NCBI GenBank assembly: GCA_008727115.1
Contig: CP044131.1
Location: forward strand, 2,170,001 to 2,234,000
From: Comamonas testosteroni
Lineage (GTDB): Bacteria; Pseudomonadota; Gammaproteobacteria; Burkholderiales; Burkholderiaceae_C
Direction: 5' to 3'
DNA length: 64,000 nt
Part shown: positions 35,524 to 44,974 of the stretch, piece after piece
Layout of the letters: each line of letters opens with the position of its first letter
Position numbering within the stretch: position 1 is the first letter of the stretch
The notes under the pieces: model-generated
What the model was told of the DNA's origin: nothing
Databases searched by the model: none
Seen by the model: only the letters and a program-made list of their open reading frames with translations
Program-made: the position numbers and the translations under genes

Positions 35524-36859
35524 CGCCGAACACCAGGCTCTGAAGCCACTTGTGGATGAATACGACAATGTTCATCAGATGGCCGATGAGCTTGCGCGCG
35601 GTGGACAAGGCGTGGTCTATCGCACCAAGGATGCGGATTTGGCCGTCAAGCAGCCGCTGGACGCAGCCGGCCAGCCGGACAAAAACGCCAATCTGCGCGA
35701 GCGCTTCCAGCACGTCCGCCTGTTGCCCATACCACGGCGCATCCCCGTTTCCCTGCCACTCGCCATCCTGCGCGACGAGCCGGGCTATGTGATGCGTCTG
35801 TTGAGCGGCATGAAGCCCTTCGCCAGTTTCGATTTGGACGGCAGAAGCAAAAAGAAGCTGGAAGATCAAAGCCAAGCCTTGCCCCAATGGCTGACGAAGA
35901 TTCCTGACAAGGACCTGGCGCTGCGACTGCTGCATTACGCACAAACTGGCTCCACCCGCCGCCGTTCGCTCGCGCTTGCCAAGTGCGCTGCCATCCTCGC
36001 CCGCCTGCACAGCGCGGGACTGGTCTATGGCGACATTTCCACCAACAACGCTTTCATTGGCGAAGAAGACACCACCGATGTCTGGCTCATAGATGCCGAC
36101 AATATGCGCCTGGAGTTACCCAGCGGCGGCGTGTCCGTCTATACGCCGGGCTACGGTGCACCGGAGGTAGTGCAGGGCCGCGACCAATCCCGCCCGCGAA
36201 CCGACTGCTGGGCTTTCGCTGTGATGACATTCAAGCTACTGGCGCTTTGCCACCCTTTCATTGGCAAGAAAGTACTGGAGCCCGAAGATGAAGAAGACGG
36301 CTGGGATGCCGACCCTGCGCCCAATGGCACTGCCACCGATCTGAACGAACAGGCATTCGCTGGTTTCTTGCCTTTCGTGGATGACGAAAATGACGATTCC
36401 AACGAAGGAGTTGGAGGCCTGCCCCGTGTATTAGTCGCAACAGAAGGATTACGCCGCCTGTTTCAGGAAACTTTCGGTGCAGGACGTGAACTGCCGCACC
36501 GCCGCCCGACAATGGCGTTCTGGATATTGGAGCTTGCGAGGGCGGCGGATCAGTCGCTGGATTGCCTCGAATGTGGCATGAGCCATTTCGCCGATGAATA
36601 CGCGCAATGCCCGTATTGTGGCGCGGCGCGCCCGGCTTTCATTCGCGTCAAAACGCCACGTTGGGAAATCCTGATTCCTGGTGGTGCCACGGAGTTCAGA
36701 TTGCCGCAGCGGCTTTTTCACCCGTTTTCATTCGAGTATTTCGATAACACAGCATACGAAGCCATGCTGAACTTCGCGGCCAAAACCGCAGTCCCCGTGC
36801 GGGGCACGCTGCCTTTCCCGGACAACCTCACCTTTGAGTTCGTAGAGGCCTGCAAATGA
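35516..36859 (+). CDS. Ser/Thr protein kinase with C-terminal zinc ribbon (TerY-P type)
   Basis: Kinase of 447 residues. Gly-loop G-G-Q-G-V-V-Y (29-35), ATP lysine Lys45 (A-V-K), catalytic loop Y-G-D-I-S-T-N-N (Asp173), metal motif I-D-A-D-N (Asp195 replaces DFG), and G-A-P-E (214-217). The zinc ribbon is Cys350-x2-Cys353...Cys365-x2-Cys368. This kinase + zinc ribbon with vWA and PP2C partners is the TerY-P triad of comparative genomics. The start is preceded by GAGGAGGT and overlaps the phosphatase by 8 bases; the stop overlaps the helicase start (ATGA). Targets may be the neighbouring helicase or ATPases. Confidence 0.87.
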   Translation: MSNAEHQALKPLVDEYDNVHQMADELARGGQGVVYRTKDADLAVKQPLDAAGQPDKNANLRERFQHVRLLPIPRRIPVSLPLAILRDEPGYVMRLLSGMKPFASFDLDGRSKKKLEDQSQALPQWLTKIPDKDLALRLLHYAQTGSTRRRSLALAKCAAILARLHSAGLVYGDISTNNAFIGEEDTTDVWLIDADNMRLELPSGGVSVYTPGYGAPEVVQGRDQSRPRTDCWAFAVMTFKLLALCHPFIGKKVLEPEDEEDGWDADPAPNGTATDLNEQAFAGFLPFVDDENDDSNEGVGGLPRVLVATEGLRRLFQETFGAGRELPHRRPTMAFWILELARAADQSLDCLECGMSHFADEYAQCPYCGAARPAFIRVKTPRWEILIPGGATEFRLPQRLFHPFSFEYFDNTAYEAMLNFAAKTAVPVRGTLPFPDNLTFEFVEACK

Positions 36860-39800
36860 AGTTTCAGGACATTCCTGTCAACATCATAACTGTCCGCATC
36901 AAGCGGTCTGACAATGTCGAAGCCCTGCAAGAGCAGCCAGTATTCTCGGTAGAGGCCAGCCTATCCCGCGCAGATGAATTTGAAATCCGCCTGAGAGACG
37001 CGGTTGTTTTCGTTCGCCCCGTCGCGGCTGTTGACATCCGCCGCCTCAACGCTGAACTTGCCAGTGGGCGTTCCCTGCTTGCACAACTTGAAAACCCTGC
37101 CGCCGATGGCAGCATCGAGTTGAAGATCGGTTTTTTCACCGGCGTCTGCATGGAAATGGGCGATGTTGAAATCGGTGTGGATGAGTATGTGCAAGAAAAG
37201 ATGCGGACGAAGGGCGAGGCACTTTACAAGAGGCTGGGCGAACTTTGCTGCTTCCAACAGGGAAACGACGCATTTTTCTTCCTGACTGCTGGCCCGGCGA
37301 TTGATGAAGAACTGAAACCTGTCGGCGAGGACACGCCACGCGATGCAGCTGCGGAGCCGACCCGAATAAACGCTTTCTGTGTTACTGGCGAAGGTATCCG
37401 CTTCATTGCCACCGAAAAAGCAATGCCAGGCGGCCAAACCATCTACATCGCCACACGCATAACCAGGACCAAAAAAGAACCCGACCGCGCCCTGCGCCTC
37501 GCCAAAGGCCGGCTGCGTTTTGCCGATTGGACACAAGCAGGGCAAGTGCAAACTCTTGCCAAAGCGCAAATGCGCGCTCTTACCCAAGACGACAACAGCT
37601 ACCTGAAAAAGTGGGATGAATTTGGTGACATGGAGGGCGAATTGCTGCTCAAGCAAGCGCGCGAAGTGGGGGCTTTACAATTCACAGAGATGGCTCAGGA
37701 GCGGGATGGAACCGTCACGGTTCGCATTTCACAGGCACTTGACTCTGCATTGAAAGCGCTGAGGAACGGTGCCGTACCTGAAGTCGAGTTGGTGGATGAA
37801 CTGCCGGACTATTTGAAAGATGAACGCTTGAGCTTCAAGGATTTTGCAAGTGGAATTGAGCAAGCGGAGAAGATCAAGCAGGGCGACGGAAATCGCGAGC
37901 AACGTGAAGGAAAGACCTACCTTGATGTCGTCGGGTTTGACCAGGAAACCCGTGTGCTTACGCTCAAAATCGAGGCTCTGCCCAAGGAATCCGGCACGCT
38001 CATCCTGTCGCTGGCCGGTGAAACCACCCAGATCAAACGGCGTATGGCGGCCCGTCAAGCCATTCTGGAAGGCCGTTCCGCCAATCCACAGCTTGGGCTA
38101 TTGATTGAGGAACAGGGGCAAATCACACAAGTCCGCCCGCCGCAAAAAGTCCAGTCACTCACCGCATTCGTTCGCAACAAGGTCTTTCGCAATCCGCCAA
38201 CCGTCATGCAGGAAAGGGCTATTGAGGTTGCGCTGAATACGCCAGATCTCGCGCTTATTCAGGGGCCGCCGGGAACGGGAAAAACCACCGTCATCGCCGC
38301 CATTCTGGAGCGGCTGAACGAGATGGCCGACAAGCGCGGCGCGAACATCAAAGGCCAAGTGCTGCTGACCGGCTTTCAGCACGATGCGGTGGAAAACATG
38401 ATCGAGCGGCTCTCGCTCAACAGCCTGCCCGTGCCGAAATTCGGCAAACGGTCTGGCGCGACGGAAGACGATCTCAGCACCTTCGAGCGCAGTCTTGAAG
38501 CCTGGTGCAGCTCGCTTGCCACCGAACTGCGCGAGCGCAATCCCCAGATTGCGGAAGCCGAGCAGGAGCGGGAAATAAAAAACCTGTGCCTGCAATATGT
38601 CCAAGCCCCGTCACGCGCGCTCGCCGCCAACCTTGCTGGGAAAATCACAGCGCTCGGCAGTGTAATTCTTGGCGAAGACGGCGCTCGGCGGTCGGCGAAT
38701 TTGGCGAAAAAGCTCGCGCACGAGGAAAACCTCAACGATGGCTCCACCCAATGGCTTGATGCAGCGCGCCGTCTGCGTGTTCGCCATGAAAGCTTTTCTG
38801 ACGACGGGCCAGAAAGGGCGATGGACGCACTGGATGACCTGCGTGATGTGCTTGAAGAAGACGAACGCAAACTGCTGGACAAAGCCAGTCTGTGGCGCAA
38901 TGAAGATGGCCCAGCGCCATTTTTGGACAACCTGGTCGCGTTGAAAAAGAGGCTCTTCGCCCGGTTCACCGCTCCACCGATTTTTCGCGTGGAAAAGCAG
39001 AACGACGCAGTGCTTGCATTGGCAGAATTCGCCATACAACGCATCAAAAACGCCGAGTATTCGGCTAAGGATAAAAAATCTGCTGCGCTGGCCGAGTTTC
39101 TGGCCGAACTGGAAGGCAACCCCTATGGCATGGTAGATGCCCTGTCCGAATACAGTTTTGCCTTTGCCGCCACCAGCCAACAGAGCGTCAATCGTGATAT
39201 GCAAAAGCGCAAAGGGCTTGTCGGGCGCGACGTCAATGAAAACCAGAAAGGCATGGAATACGGATATGTCATCGTGGATGAAGCCGCTCGCGTTTCACCC
39301 CGCGACCTGATGGTTCCGATGGCGCAAGGCAAGCGCATCATTCTGGTGGGCGACCATCGGCAGTTGCCGCATATCATTGATGAGGAGGTAGCACGCCAAA
39401 TGGAGGCTGGCGAGGCAGCATCGGCCGACGATCCGGCACAGAATGAAACTGACTGGCTCAAGAAATCCATGTTCCAGTATCTGTTCGCCACCCGCTTGAA
39501 AACGCTGGAAGACGGCGACGGTATCTCCCGCCGTGTCACGCTCGACAAGCAGTATCGGATGCACCCACTGCTCGGCAGCTTTATCAGCCGCAATTTTTAT
39601 GAACGCTTCGATCCGACGGAACAATTCGGCTCTGGACGGCCTGAAAGCGATTTCGCCCACAACCTGCCCGGCATAAACGGTAAACCTGCTGTGTGGCTGG
39701 ACGTGCCAGCGGCGAAAGGCAGACACCAGCGCAGCGGAACCAGTTGGACGCGCCCGGCAGAGGCCACCGTTATTGCCCGCCAATTGCAGGCGTGGATGAG

Positions 39801-40212
39801 TTCAGATGCAGGCAAAGACCTCTCGTTCGGCGTGATTTCGTTCTACAAGGCGCAGGCCGAACTCATCAAGAGACAACTCGGCAGCATCGCGGACGACGAG
39901 AGAAAACTCCGCGTCGGCACGGTGGACTCATTCCAGGGCATGGAGTTCGATGTCGTCTTCCTTTCAATGGTGCGAACCTTGCCGCATAACTGGAAATCCA
40001 AGAGCGATGACCGTGAAAAGCAGGCCACAGGGTTGTTCGGACACCTTTGCCTTTACAACCGCCTGAATGTCTCGATGAGTCGTCAGAAGAAGCTACTGGT
40101 GGTCGTTGGCGATACGGGTTTGCTGCAAAGTGAACTCGCGGCGGACTTTGTGCCGGGACTGGTGGATTTCCTTCGACTATGCCGCGAGCAAGGAGTGGTG
40201 CTGCCATGCTGA
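36856..40212 (+). CDS. UPF1/DNA2-like superfamily 1 helicase
   Basis: Protein of 1118 residues. The first 460 have no motif I can name (an accessory region). The helicase core has the Q-type P-T-V-M-Q-E-R-A-I, Walker A G-P-P-G-T-G-K-T (about 472-479), Walker B I-V-D-E-A-A-R (about 805-811), G-D-H-R-Q-L-P-H (motif III), K-Q-Y-R-M-H-P (IV), V-G-T-V-D-S-F-Q-G-M-E (V) and N-R-L-N-V-S-M-S-R (VI), which is the UPF1/DNA2/SMUBP2 pattern. A long insert with helical character lies between Walker A and B (about 540-790). Coupled by ATGA to the kinase gene. Confidence 0.9.
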   Translation: MKFQDIPVNIITVRIKRSDNVEALQEQPVFSVEASLSRADEFEIRLRDAVVFVRPVAAVDIRRLNAELASGRSLLAQLENPAADGSIELKIGFFTGVCMEMGDVEIGVDEYVQEKMRTKGEALYKRLGELCCFQQGNDAFFFLTAGPAIDEELKPVGEDTPRDAAAEPTRINAFCVTGEGIRFIATEKAMPGGQTIYIATRITRTKKEPDRALRLAKGRLRFADWTQAGQVQTLAKAQMRALTQDDNSYLKKWDEFGDMEGELLLKQAREVGALQFTEMAQERDGTVTVRISQALDSALKALRNGAVPEVELVDELPDYLKDERLSFKDFASGIEQAEKIKQGDGNREQREGKTYLDVVGFDQETRVLTLKIEALPKESGTLILSLAGETTQIKRRMAARQAILEGRSANPQLGLLIEEQGQITQVRPPQKVQSLTAFVRNKVFRNPPTVMQERAIEVALNTPDLALIQGPPGTGKTTVIAAILERLNEMADKRGANIKGQVLLTGFQHDAVENMIERLSLNSLPVPKFGKRSGATEDDLSTFERSLEAWCSSLATELRERNPQIAEAEQEREIKNLCLQYVQAPSRALAANLAGKITALGSVILGEDGARRSANLAKKLAHEENLNDGSTQWLDAARRLRVRHESFSDDGPERAMDALDDLRDVLEEDERKLLDKASLWRNEDGPAPFLDNLVALKKRLFARFTAPPIFRVEKQNDAVLALAEFAIQRIKNAEYSAKDKKSAALAEFLAELEGNPYGMVDALSEYSFAFAATSQQSVNRDMQKRKGLVGRDVNENQKGMEYGYVIVDEAARVSPRDLMVPMAQGKRIILVGDHRQLPHIIDEEVARQMEAGEAASADDPAQNETDWLKKSMFQYLFATRLKTLEDGDGISRRVTLDKQYRMHPLLGSFISRNFYERFDPTEQFGSGRPESDFAHNLPGINGKPAVWLDVPAAKGRHQRSGTSWTRPAEATVIARQLQAWMSSDAGKDLSFGVISFYKAQAELIKRQLGSIADDERKLRVGTVDSFQGMEFDVVFLSMVRTLPHNWKSKSDDREKQATGLFGHLCLYNRLNVSMSRQKKLLVVVGDTGLLQSELAADFVPGLVDFLRLCREQGVVLPC

Positions 40213-42146
40213 AGCTCCTTGATTACGGTAAACCTGCCCCCTTCGGAGGGATCATCGGCAGGCCTCGCCACCTCGCGTGGCCGGTGAACGTATACCGCGT
40301 GACCTTGCCCAGAGTTCTTGACGATGGCGATGGCTTGAACGCATTTGAACGCGTCATCCTGAAACTGCTTGAAACTGTCGGCTTGATGAACGCCGATGCG
40401 CTGGCGGATGAAACCCGCATTCCAGTCGATTTGGTCAAGAGCGTTCTGCTCCGTTTGCAAGACAAGGACTTGATTGACGACCACCATGCCATCATTGAGC
40501 GGGAGCGCGAAGAAGAATGTGCCCCGGCATTCGTTACCGCGCTTTTGTTCCGCGAACTCGCCACTGGAAAAATTCTGCCCTTCCTGCATTGGCTGGACGA
40601 CACAAACCCCATGCGGAAAAAGGAAAACGAGGACAAAGACTTCCGGATAATCCGCTGGGATGGTGTCCAAAGAAAAGCGATACCCGCGCCGCGTGATGTA
40701 ATCAGAACTTTGCGCGCAATGAAAAAGCGCTCGTCTGCGTTCGGCAAGGACACCAAGATGCCCGTAGTCCAGCAGATCACGATAGTCGCCGAGCCCGACC
40801 TGCTTCACCTTGACTGCCCTATCGCCATCCAGAAAAGCGATGGCGAATTCCGCATCGCCGACCCATTCGGCAACGGTTTTTCCTTGATTCTCGAAAAATC
40901 GTTCGAACAGTTGCTTGAGCAGGAGGAAAGCCTGACCACGTGGCTGCATGGTTGGAAGCAGTCATTGAGCACTCCTCGTCCAGAAAAGCAGGATGCCACG
41001 GTCAAAGAGCCGTTCGACAACGACGCCAACTGGCAAAGTTACCCGAAGCTCGTCGCTAATTTGCGCCCCTTGCGGAATAGCCCGTTCCGCTCCATCGCCC
41101 AAATCCATGCCGCCATCGAATGGGCACTGTTTTATGCCAGTTGCCGCCGGCCGGTTGATTCCGTCATTAAAAGGCTGAAATTCACTGCGCAAGACCAGCA
41201 CGCCGCCCTGCTTGAGCAGGCCGCGAAAACCGTCGGTCTTGAGCCGCCGCCGAACGGCTTCAGACCGATTCGGGAAGGTAAGCTGCGGGAATTTGAGGAC
41301 GGTGGTGCGTTCCAAGAGACGGTTCTCGCGATCGCTCTGCTTCAAGCGCAAGACGATGCGTTGCATCCCTTGCGCCGTGTTGTGGTCGCGTATTCAGACC
41401 TCATTAACCGCCTTCTTGCCATCAACGCCAAACGTAACGAGAAGGGCCACGGCAAGGGTGGCGCGGACGCCCCGCAGCAGGCACTAACTGACGATTCGTT
41501 CATGCGCGAAGTCGTTCATGCGCTTGTGCCAGACATCATGTTTACCGACACGCCTCCTACCGCGCCAAACAAGGACGAGCAGGGTGATGCACTGCTGGAT
41601 GCCCGTACCAGCATTCAAGAGGAGTTCGGCCACCGGCTGTTCAACCGCCTGGGCGCAAACCTGCAAGACCGGCTGGTTCACGCGGAGCGTTTTTTCCAGT
41701 CGTGTCATGACGGGGATGACTCTTTGGCCTATGTTCGCGATCTTTATGCCGCAATCCAGTCATCATTTGCGAGAGCTTTGGCAGGCAGGCTGCCGCCTGA
41801 TACCTGTGAAGGGCAGATCAAAGACATGGCTGAAAGTAAAGCTGCTGAGGCTGGTTTCTGCGAGGGCTTACCTGAGAGCCTGCGCACCGTCAAAACGTCG
41901 GCTGTGCGTCAGACACTGCAAGGCGGCAGCCAAACACTCGGAGCTTGCGTTCTTGCATGGTTGCTGGTGAGCGATGCTGATGAACTTGCCGCAATTCATG
42001 ACACGCAGCCGTCCTTGATCGGCGATATGGCAAACCTTATCGCTCGGCGTGGGCATGGCAACGAGCCGCTGCCATTGCCCAAAGAGAACATCGCACAGCT
42101 TCGCAAAGCTGCTTTCACAACTATCAGAACACTTATGGAATCTTGA
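40206..42146 (+). CDS. Unrecognised protein with N-terminal winged helix
   Basis: Protein of 646 residues that I cannot place in a known family. Residues about 40-95 look like a winged helix (A-F-E-R-V-I-L-K-L-L-E-T-V then L-V-K-S-V-L-L-R-L-Q-D-K-D-L-I). The rest is mostly helical and soluble, without Walker, nuclease or membrane motifs. The gene overlaps the helicase by 7 bases and is followed by the AAA+ gene after 2 bases, so it is an integral operon member, perhaps a DNA-recognition or adaptor subunit. Confidence 0.72.
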   Translation: MLKLLDYGKPAPFGGIIGRPRHLAWPVNVYRVTLPRVLDDGDGLNAFERVILKLLETVGLMNADALADETRIPVDLVKSVLLRLQDKDLIDDHHAIIEREREEECAPAFVTALLFRELATGKILPFLHWLDDTNPMRKKENEDKDFRIIRWDGVQRKAIPAPRDVIRTLRAMKKRSSAFGKDTKMPVVQQITIVAEPDLLHLDCPIAIQKSDGEFRIADPFGNGFSLILEKSFEQLLEQEESLTTWLHGWKQSLSTPRPEKQDATVKEPFDNDANWQSYPKLVANLRPLRNSPFRSIAQIHAAIEWALFYASCRRPVDSVIKRLKFTAQDQHAALLEQAAKTVGLEPPPNGFRPIREGKLREFEDGGAFQETVLAIALLQAQDDALHPLRRVVVAYSDLINRLLAINAKRNEKGHGKGGADAPQQALTDDSFMREVVHALVPDIMFTDTPPTAPNKDEQGDALLDARTSIQEEFGHRLFNRLGANLQDRLVHAERFFQSCHDGDDSLAYVRDLYAAIQSSFARALAGRLPPDTCEGQIKDMAESKAAEAGFCEGLPESLRTVKTSAVRQTLQGGSQTLGACVLAWLLVSDADELAAIHDTQPSLIGDMANLIARRGHGNEPLPLPKENIAQLRKAAFTTIRTLMES

Positions 42147-42148
42147 AA

Positions 42149-43759
42149 ATGAACAGCCCCGTCCAACCCGACACCGAAGCCCAGCGGCTTGCCGATTTGA
42201 ACGCGCGTGAGAGCTGGATAAACACCAAGGAAAGCGAAATCGCCAGCCGTGAAACCGCCGTGGCTACACGTGAAAGGGATGCGACTGCAGAGCGTCAAGT
42301 CATCGAGCAAGACAAGGCCAAGCTGGCGCAGCGCGAGCAGGCCGTCACGCAGGCTGAGCAAAAGTGTGATGCAGGTTTTGCCGATGAACGAGCCGCGCTG
42401 AATGATGAGCTGCGTGAAAAGCGCGCCCAGGGCGAAAGAGCAATTGCCGAGATGCGAGAGAAAAACCTTTCAGCGTTGGAGGTTGAAATTTCCGAGCTGA
42501 AAGCAAAGCGACTGGGTGCGGTTGCCCATGCCGAAAACGCCGAACGGGAGCGCATTCGGACAGAAATCGCCCAAGAGCGCGATGCATGGACAAAACAACA
42601 GGGTGACGCTCGAAAGCAGTTGAATGCAGAGCGCACGGAATTTGAGAAACAAAAAGGCGCACTCTCCGCCTTGCAAAGCGAAGTCGAAGGAAGACAGGCA
42701 GAGCTTGAGACTTCAGAGCGGACACTCGAACGCAAAGAACAACGGCTGGAACAGCAGAACCAGAGGCGCAGCGAGCAACTGGACGATGAGGTTGAGAGGC
42801 GTGTTGAGGATCGCCGAAAATCGCTAGAGGCTGCTCTGCAATCTGCCAAAGAGGAAAACATTCGACTGCGCGAGGCGTTTAAAAATCAAGACGAACTTCT
42901 CGGCGCGTTCGAACAGTTAAAGTTGCAACTTGGTGGCAAAGACCCTGCTGAAATTCTGCGTGCGCTGAACAGCCAGGCCGACGAACTCAAACGCCTACGA
43001 GAGGAGCTTGCTACCCGACCTACTGAGGAAATGCGCGAGCGGTATCAAGCCCTTGAATCAGAAGCCAAAAATCAGAAAACACGGGCAGACCAGTTAGAAC
43101 GGCAACTTTCCACCAATGAGGCTGCGGTCGCTGAAATTGGCGAGCTGCGCCGTCAAGGCTCGGAGCTCAACGCCGAAAACAAATCTCTGGCGCAAAGGGC
43201 ATCCATCTTCGAGGGAGCAGCCAACGAAGCGCAAGCCGAACTCAAGCGTTTGCGTGCAGCTTATGAGCGCCCTGCTGAAGTTACCGCTCGCTACAAAGAA
43301 ATTGAGATGCCGCACATCAGTGTGGATAAGGTCAAGCAGCCGGTGCAGCACGAGATCGATGAGCTAACTTGGCTCACTGGGATTGGTAATGCTTGCGATA
43401 CATACGGACTACATTTCAATCCACGTATTTTGAAAGCTTTTCATACAGCTCTCAAAACAGCGGAATGGTCGCCGCTCACTGTCCTGGCAGGGGTTTCCGG
43501 AACCGGAAAATCCGAACTGCCGCGCCTCTACTCGCACTTTGGCGGAATTTATTTCGAGCCGCTGTCTGTCCAGCCTAATTGGGATTCGCAGGAATCCATG
43601 CTGGGCTTTTTCAATTCCATAGACAATAAATTCGATGCACAGCCGGTGCTGCGTTTTCTCGCGCAAAGTCAGATATCAGGCCGCGAACAATATGAACAGC
43701 GCATTAGACGTTGGCAGAGTATGTCGCCAGATCAGCAAATAGCACTTGACCCTGAGAAG
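42149..43759 (+). pseudogene. Coiled-coil McrB-like AAA+ protein, 3' end removed by IS5
   Basis: The remaining 537 residues comprise a very long Glu/Lys/Arg-rich coiled coil (about 10-390) and the beginning of an AAA+ domain: V-L-A-G-V-S-G-T-G-K-S-E (Walker A about 448-456), then L-S-V-Q-P-N-W-D-S-Q-E-S-M-L-G-F-F-N, the W-D..LGF strand characteristic of McrB GTPases. Walker B, sensors and C-terminus are cut off at 43760, where the IS begins. The ATG at 42149 follows GGAA; a TTG at 42143 is also in frame. McrB proteins work with McrC-type partners, and a DUF2357 gene lies beyond the IS. Confidence 0.8.
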
Positions 43760-44792
43760 GGCTTTGTTGCATAAATCGGCCATAGGCCAAGGCATCCCCA
43801 ATCCCAAATAGATTTACGCAGCAGCGACTGTCTGGGGCGTGCCCAGAGCGGTAAATTGATTGAGGATTGAAGCTCGGATGTGCAGCTCGGTCACCTGGCG
43901 CTCAAACGTCCTGGCCATGACCTTCTCGCCGAGTCGCTTGAAGCAATTCATCTTGGTCTCCACCAGTGACCTTCGGTGGTAGCCGCTCCAGCGTTTCCAG
44001 ATAGCCCGCCCCAACTGCCTACACGCCTTGACCGCTTCATTGCGGTGAGCAAATGCCAGCCCTTTGCGCAGCTTCGCTCCTTTGCGCGGCGGGATGATTG
44101 GAATGGCTCCCCGCAGGTAGCACGCCTTATGTACATCCTGCGTGTCGTACGCCCCATCACCGGTAAAGCTAGCTATCTCTTCATTGCTTGGAATTTGACC
44201 TAGCAGGTCTGCTGCCATGGGCGAGTCGCCCACTTCATTGGTTGTTACTGCGATGGCCCGAATCTGCAGTGTCTGGGCATCAATACCCAGATGCACCTTG
44301 CGCCACTGGCGGCGGCTCTCGGCACCGTGCTTTTTGGTTTTCCACTCACCTTCGCCCAAGAACTTGATGCCCGTGGAGTCGGCCAGCATGTGCAAGCCTT
44401 TGTCACTTGCACGGTAGCGCACCTGCACATCCAAGCTCTTTTGCCTGCGACACACCGTGCTGTAGTCGGGCACTGGCCAATGCAGGCCTGCCATACCCAA
44501 TAGCGACTCAACCAGGCCCAGTGTCTGGCGCAAGGGCTGGCCAAACAAGCACTTGATGGTCAGGCAAAACTGGATGGCCGCATCTGAGAACTTCTGGCAA
44601 CGACCACGCTTGCCCGTGGGCCGAGCTAGCCACTGCATATCCCTATCGAGCCAAATGGTCAGCTCACCTCGCGCCTTCAACGCTGCGTTGTAAGCCTTCC
44701 AGTTCGTTGTGCGGTACTTAACCCGACCCCAGCTCGTCTCTCTCATCTCCCGAGCCTACCTCAGCTGCGACCGGCATTTGTGCAACAACGCC
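43760..44792. mobile_element. IS5-family insertion sequence, copy 1 (1033 bp)
   Basis: Ends GGCTTTGTTGCATAAAT and, inverted, GGCGTTGTTGCACAAAT, imperfect terminal repeats of about 17 bp. The transposase runs on the minus strand. By eye this copy is the exact reverse complement of 45746-46778. Flanking bases (CTGAGAA / GATCCAC) show no target duplication. Confidence 0.9.
43814..44746 (-). CDS. IS5 family transposase, copy 1
   Basis: Intact DDE transposase of 310 residues: L-A-D-S-T-G-I-K (first Asp), F-T-G-D-G-A-Y-D (second Asp) and the R-R-S-L-V-E-T-K-M-N-C-F (Glu) box of IS5-group enzymes. Identical in protein sequence to copy 2 at 45792. Confidence 0.95.
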   Translation of the reverse strand: MRETSWGRVKYRTTNWKAYNAALKARGELTIWLDRDMQWLARPTGKRGRCQKFSDAAIQFCLTIKCLFGQPLRQTLGLVESLLGMAGLHWPVPDYSTVCRRQKSLDVQVRYRASDKGLHMLADSTGIKFLGEGEWKTKKHGAESRRQWRKVHLGIDAQTLQIRAIAVTTNEVGDSPMAADLLGQIPSNEEIASFTGDGAYDTQDVHKACYLRGAIPIIPPRKGAKLRKGLAFAHRNEAVKACRQLGRAIWKRWSGYHRRSLVETKMNCFKRLGEKVMARTFERQVTELHIRASILNQFTALGTPQTVAAA

Positions 44793-44974
44793 GATCCACG
44801 GCCAGTCGAGACTCGGACAATGCTGAATTGCCACACTCCCTTTTTATGAAAGATGAACCAGATTCAGACAAGCGTCATAAAATGTGGAACTTAAAGACAC
44901 CAGAGCAACGAGATGAGCTGCGCGTGAAACTTGAAGAAAATGCCAGAGCAGGAAGGATTCACGCCAAGCAATGA
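44793..44974 (+). pseudogene. Orphan 3' fragment, possibly the tail of the McrB-like gene
   Basis: A frame open from the IS edge encodes about 60 residues ending W-N-L-K-T-P-E-Q-R-D-E-L-R and A-R-A-G-R-I-H-A-K-Q. Its stop overlaps the next start (ATGA at 44971), like the other operon joints, so it was the end of the gene directly before DUF2357, most simply the McrB-like gene whose start ends at 43759. An alternative is a small stand-alone gene of 42 residues starting at ATG 44846; no good ribosome-binding site precedes it. Confidence 0.5.
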
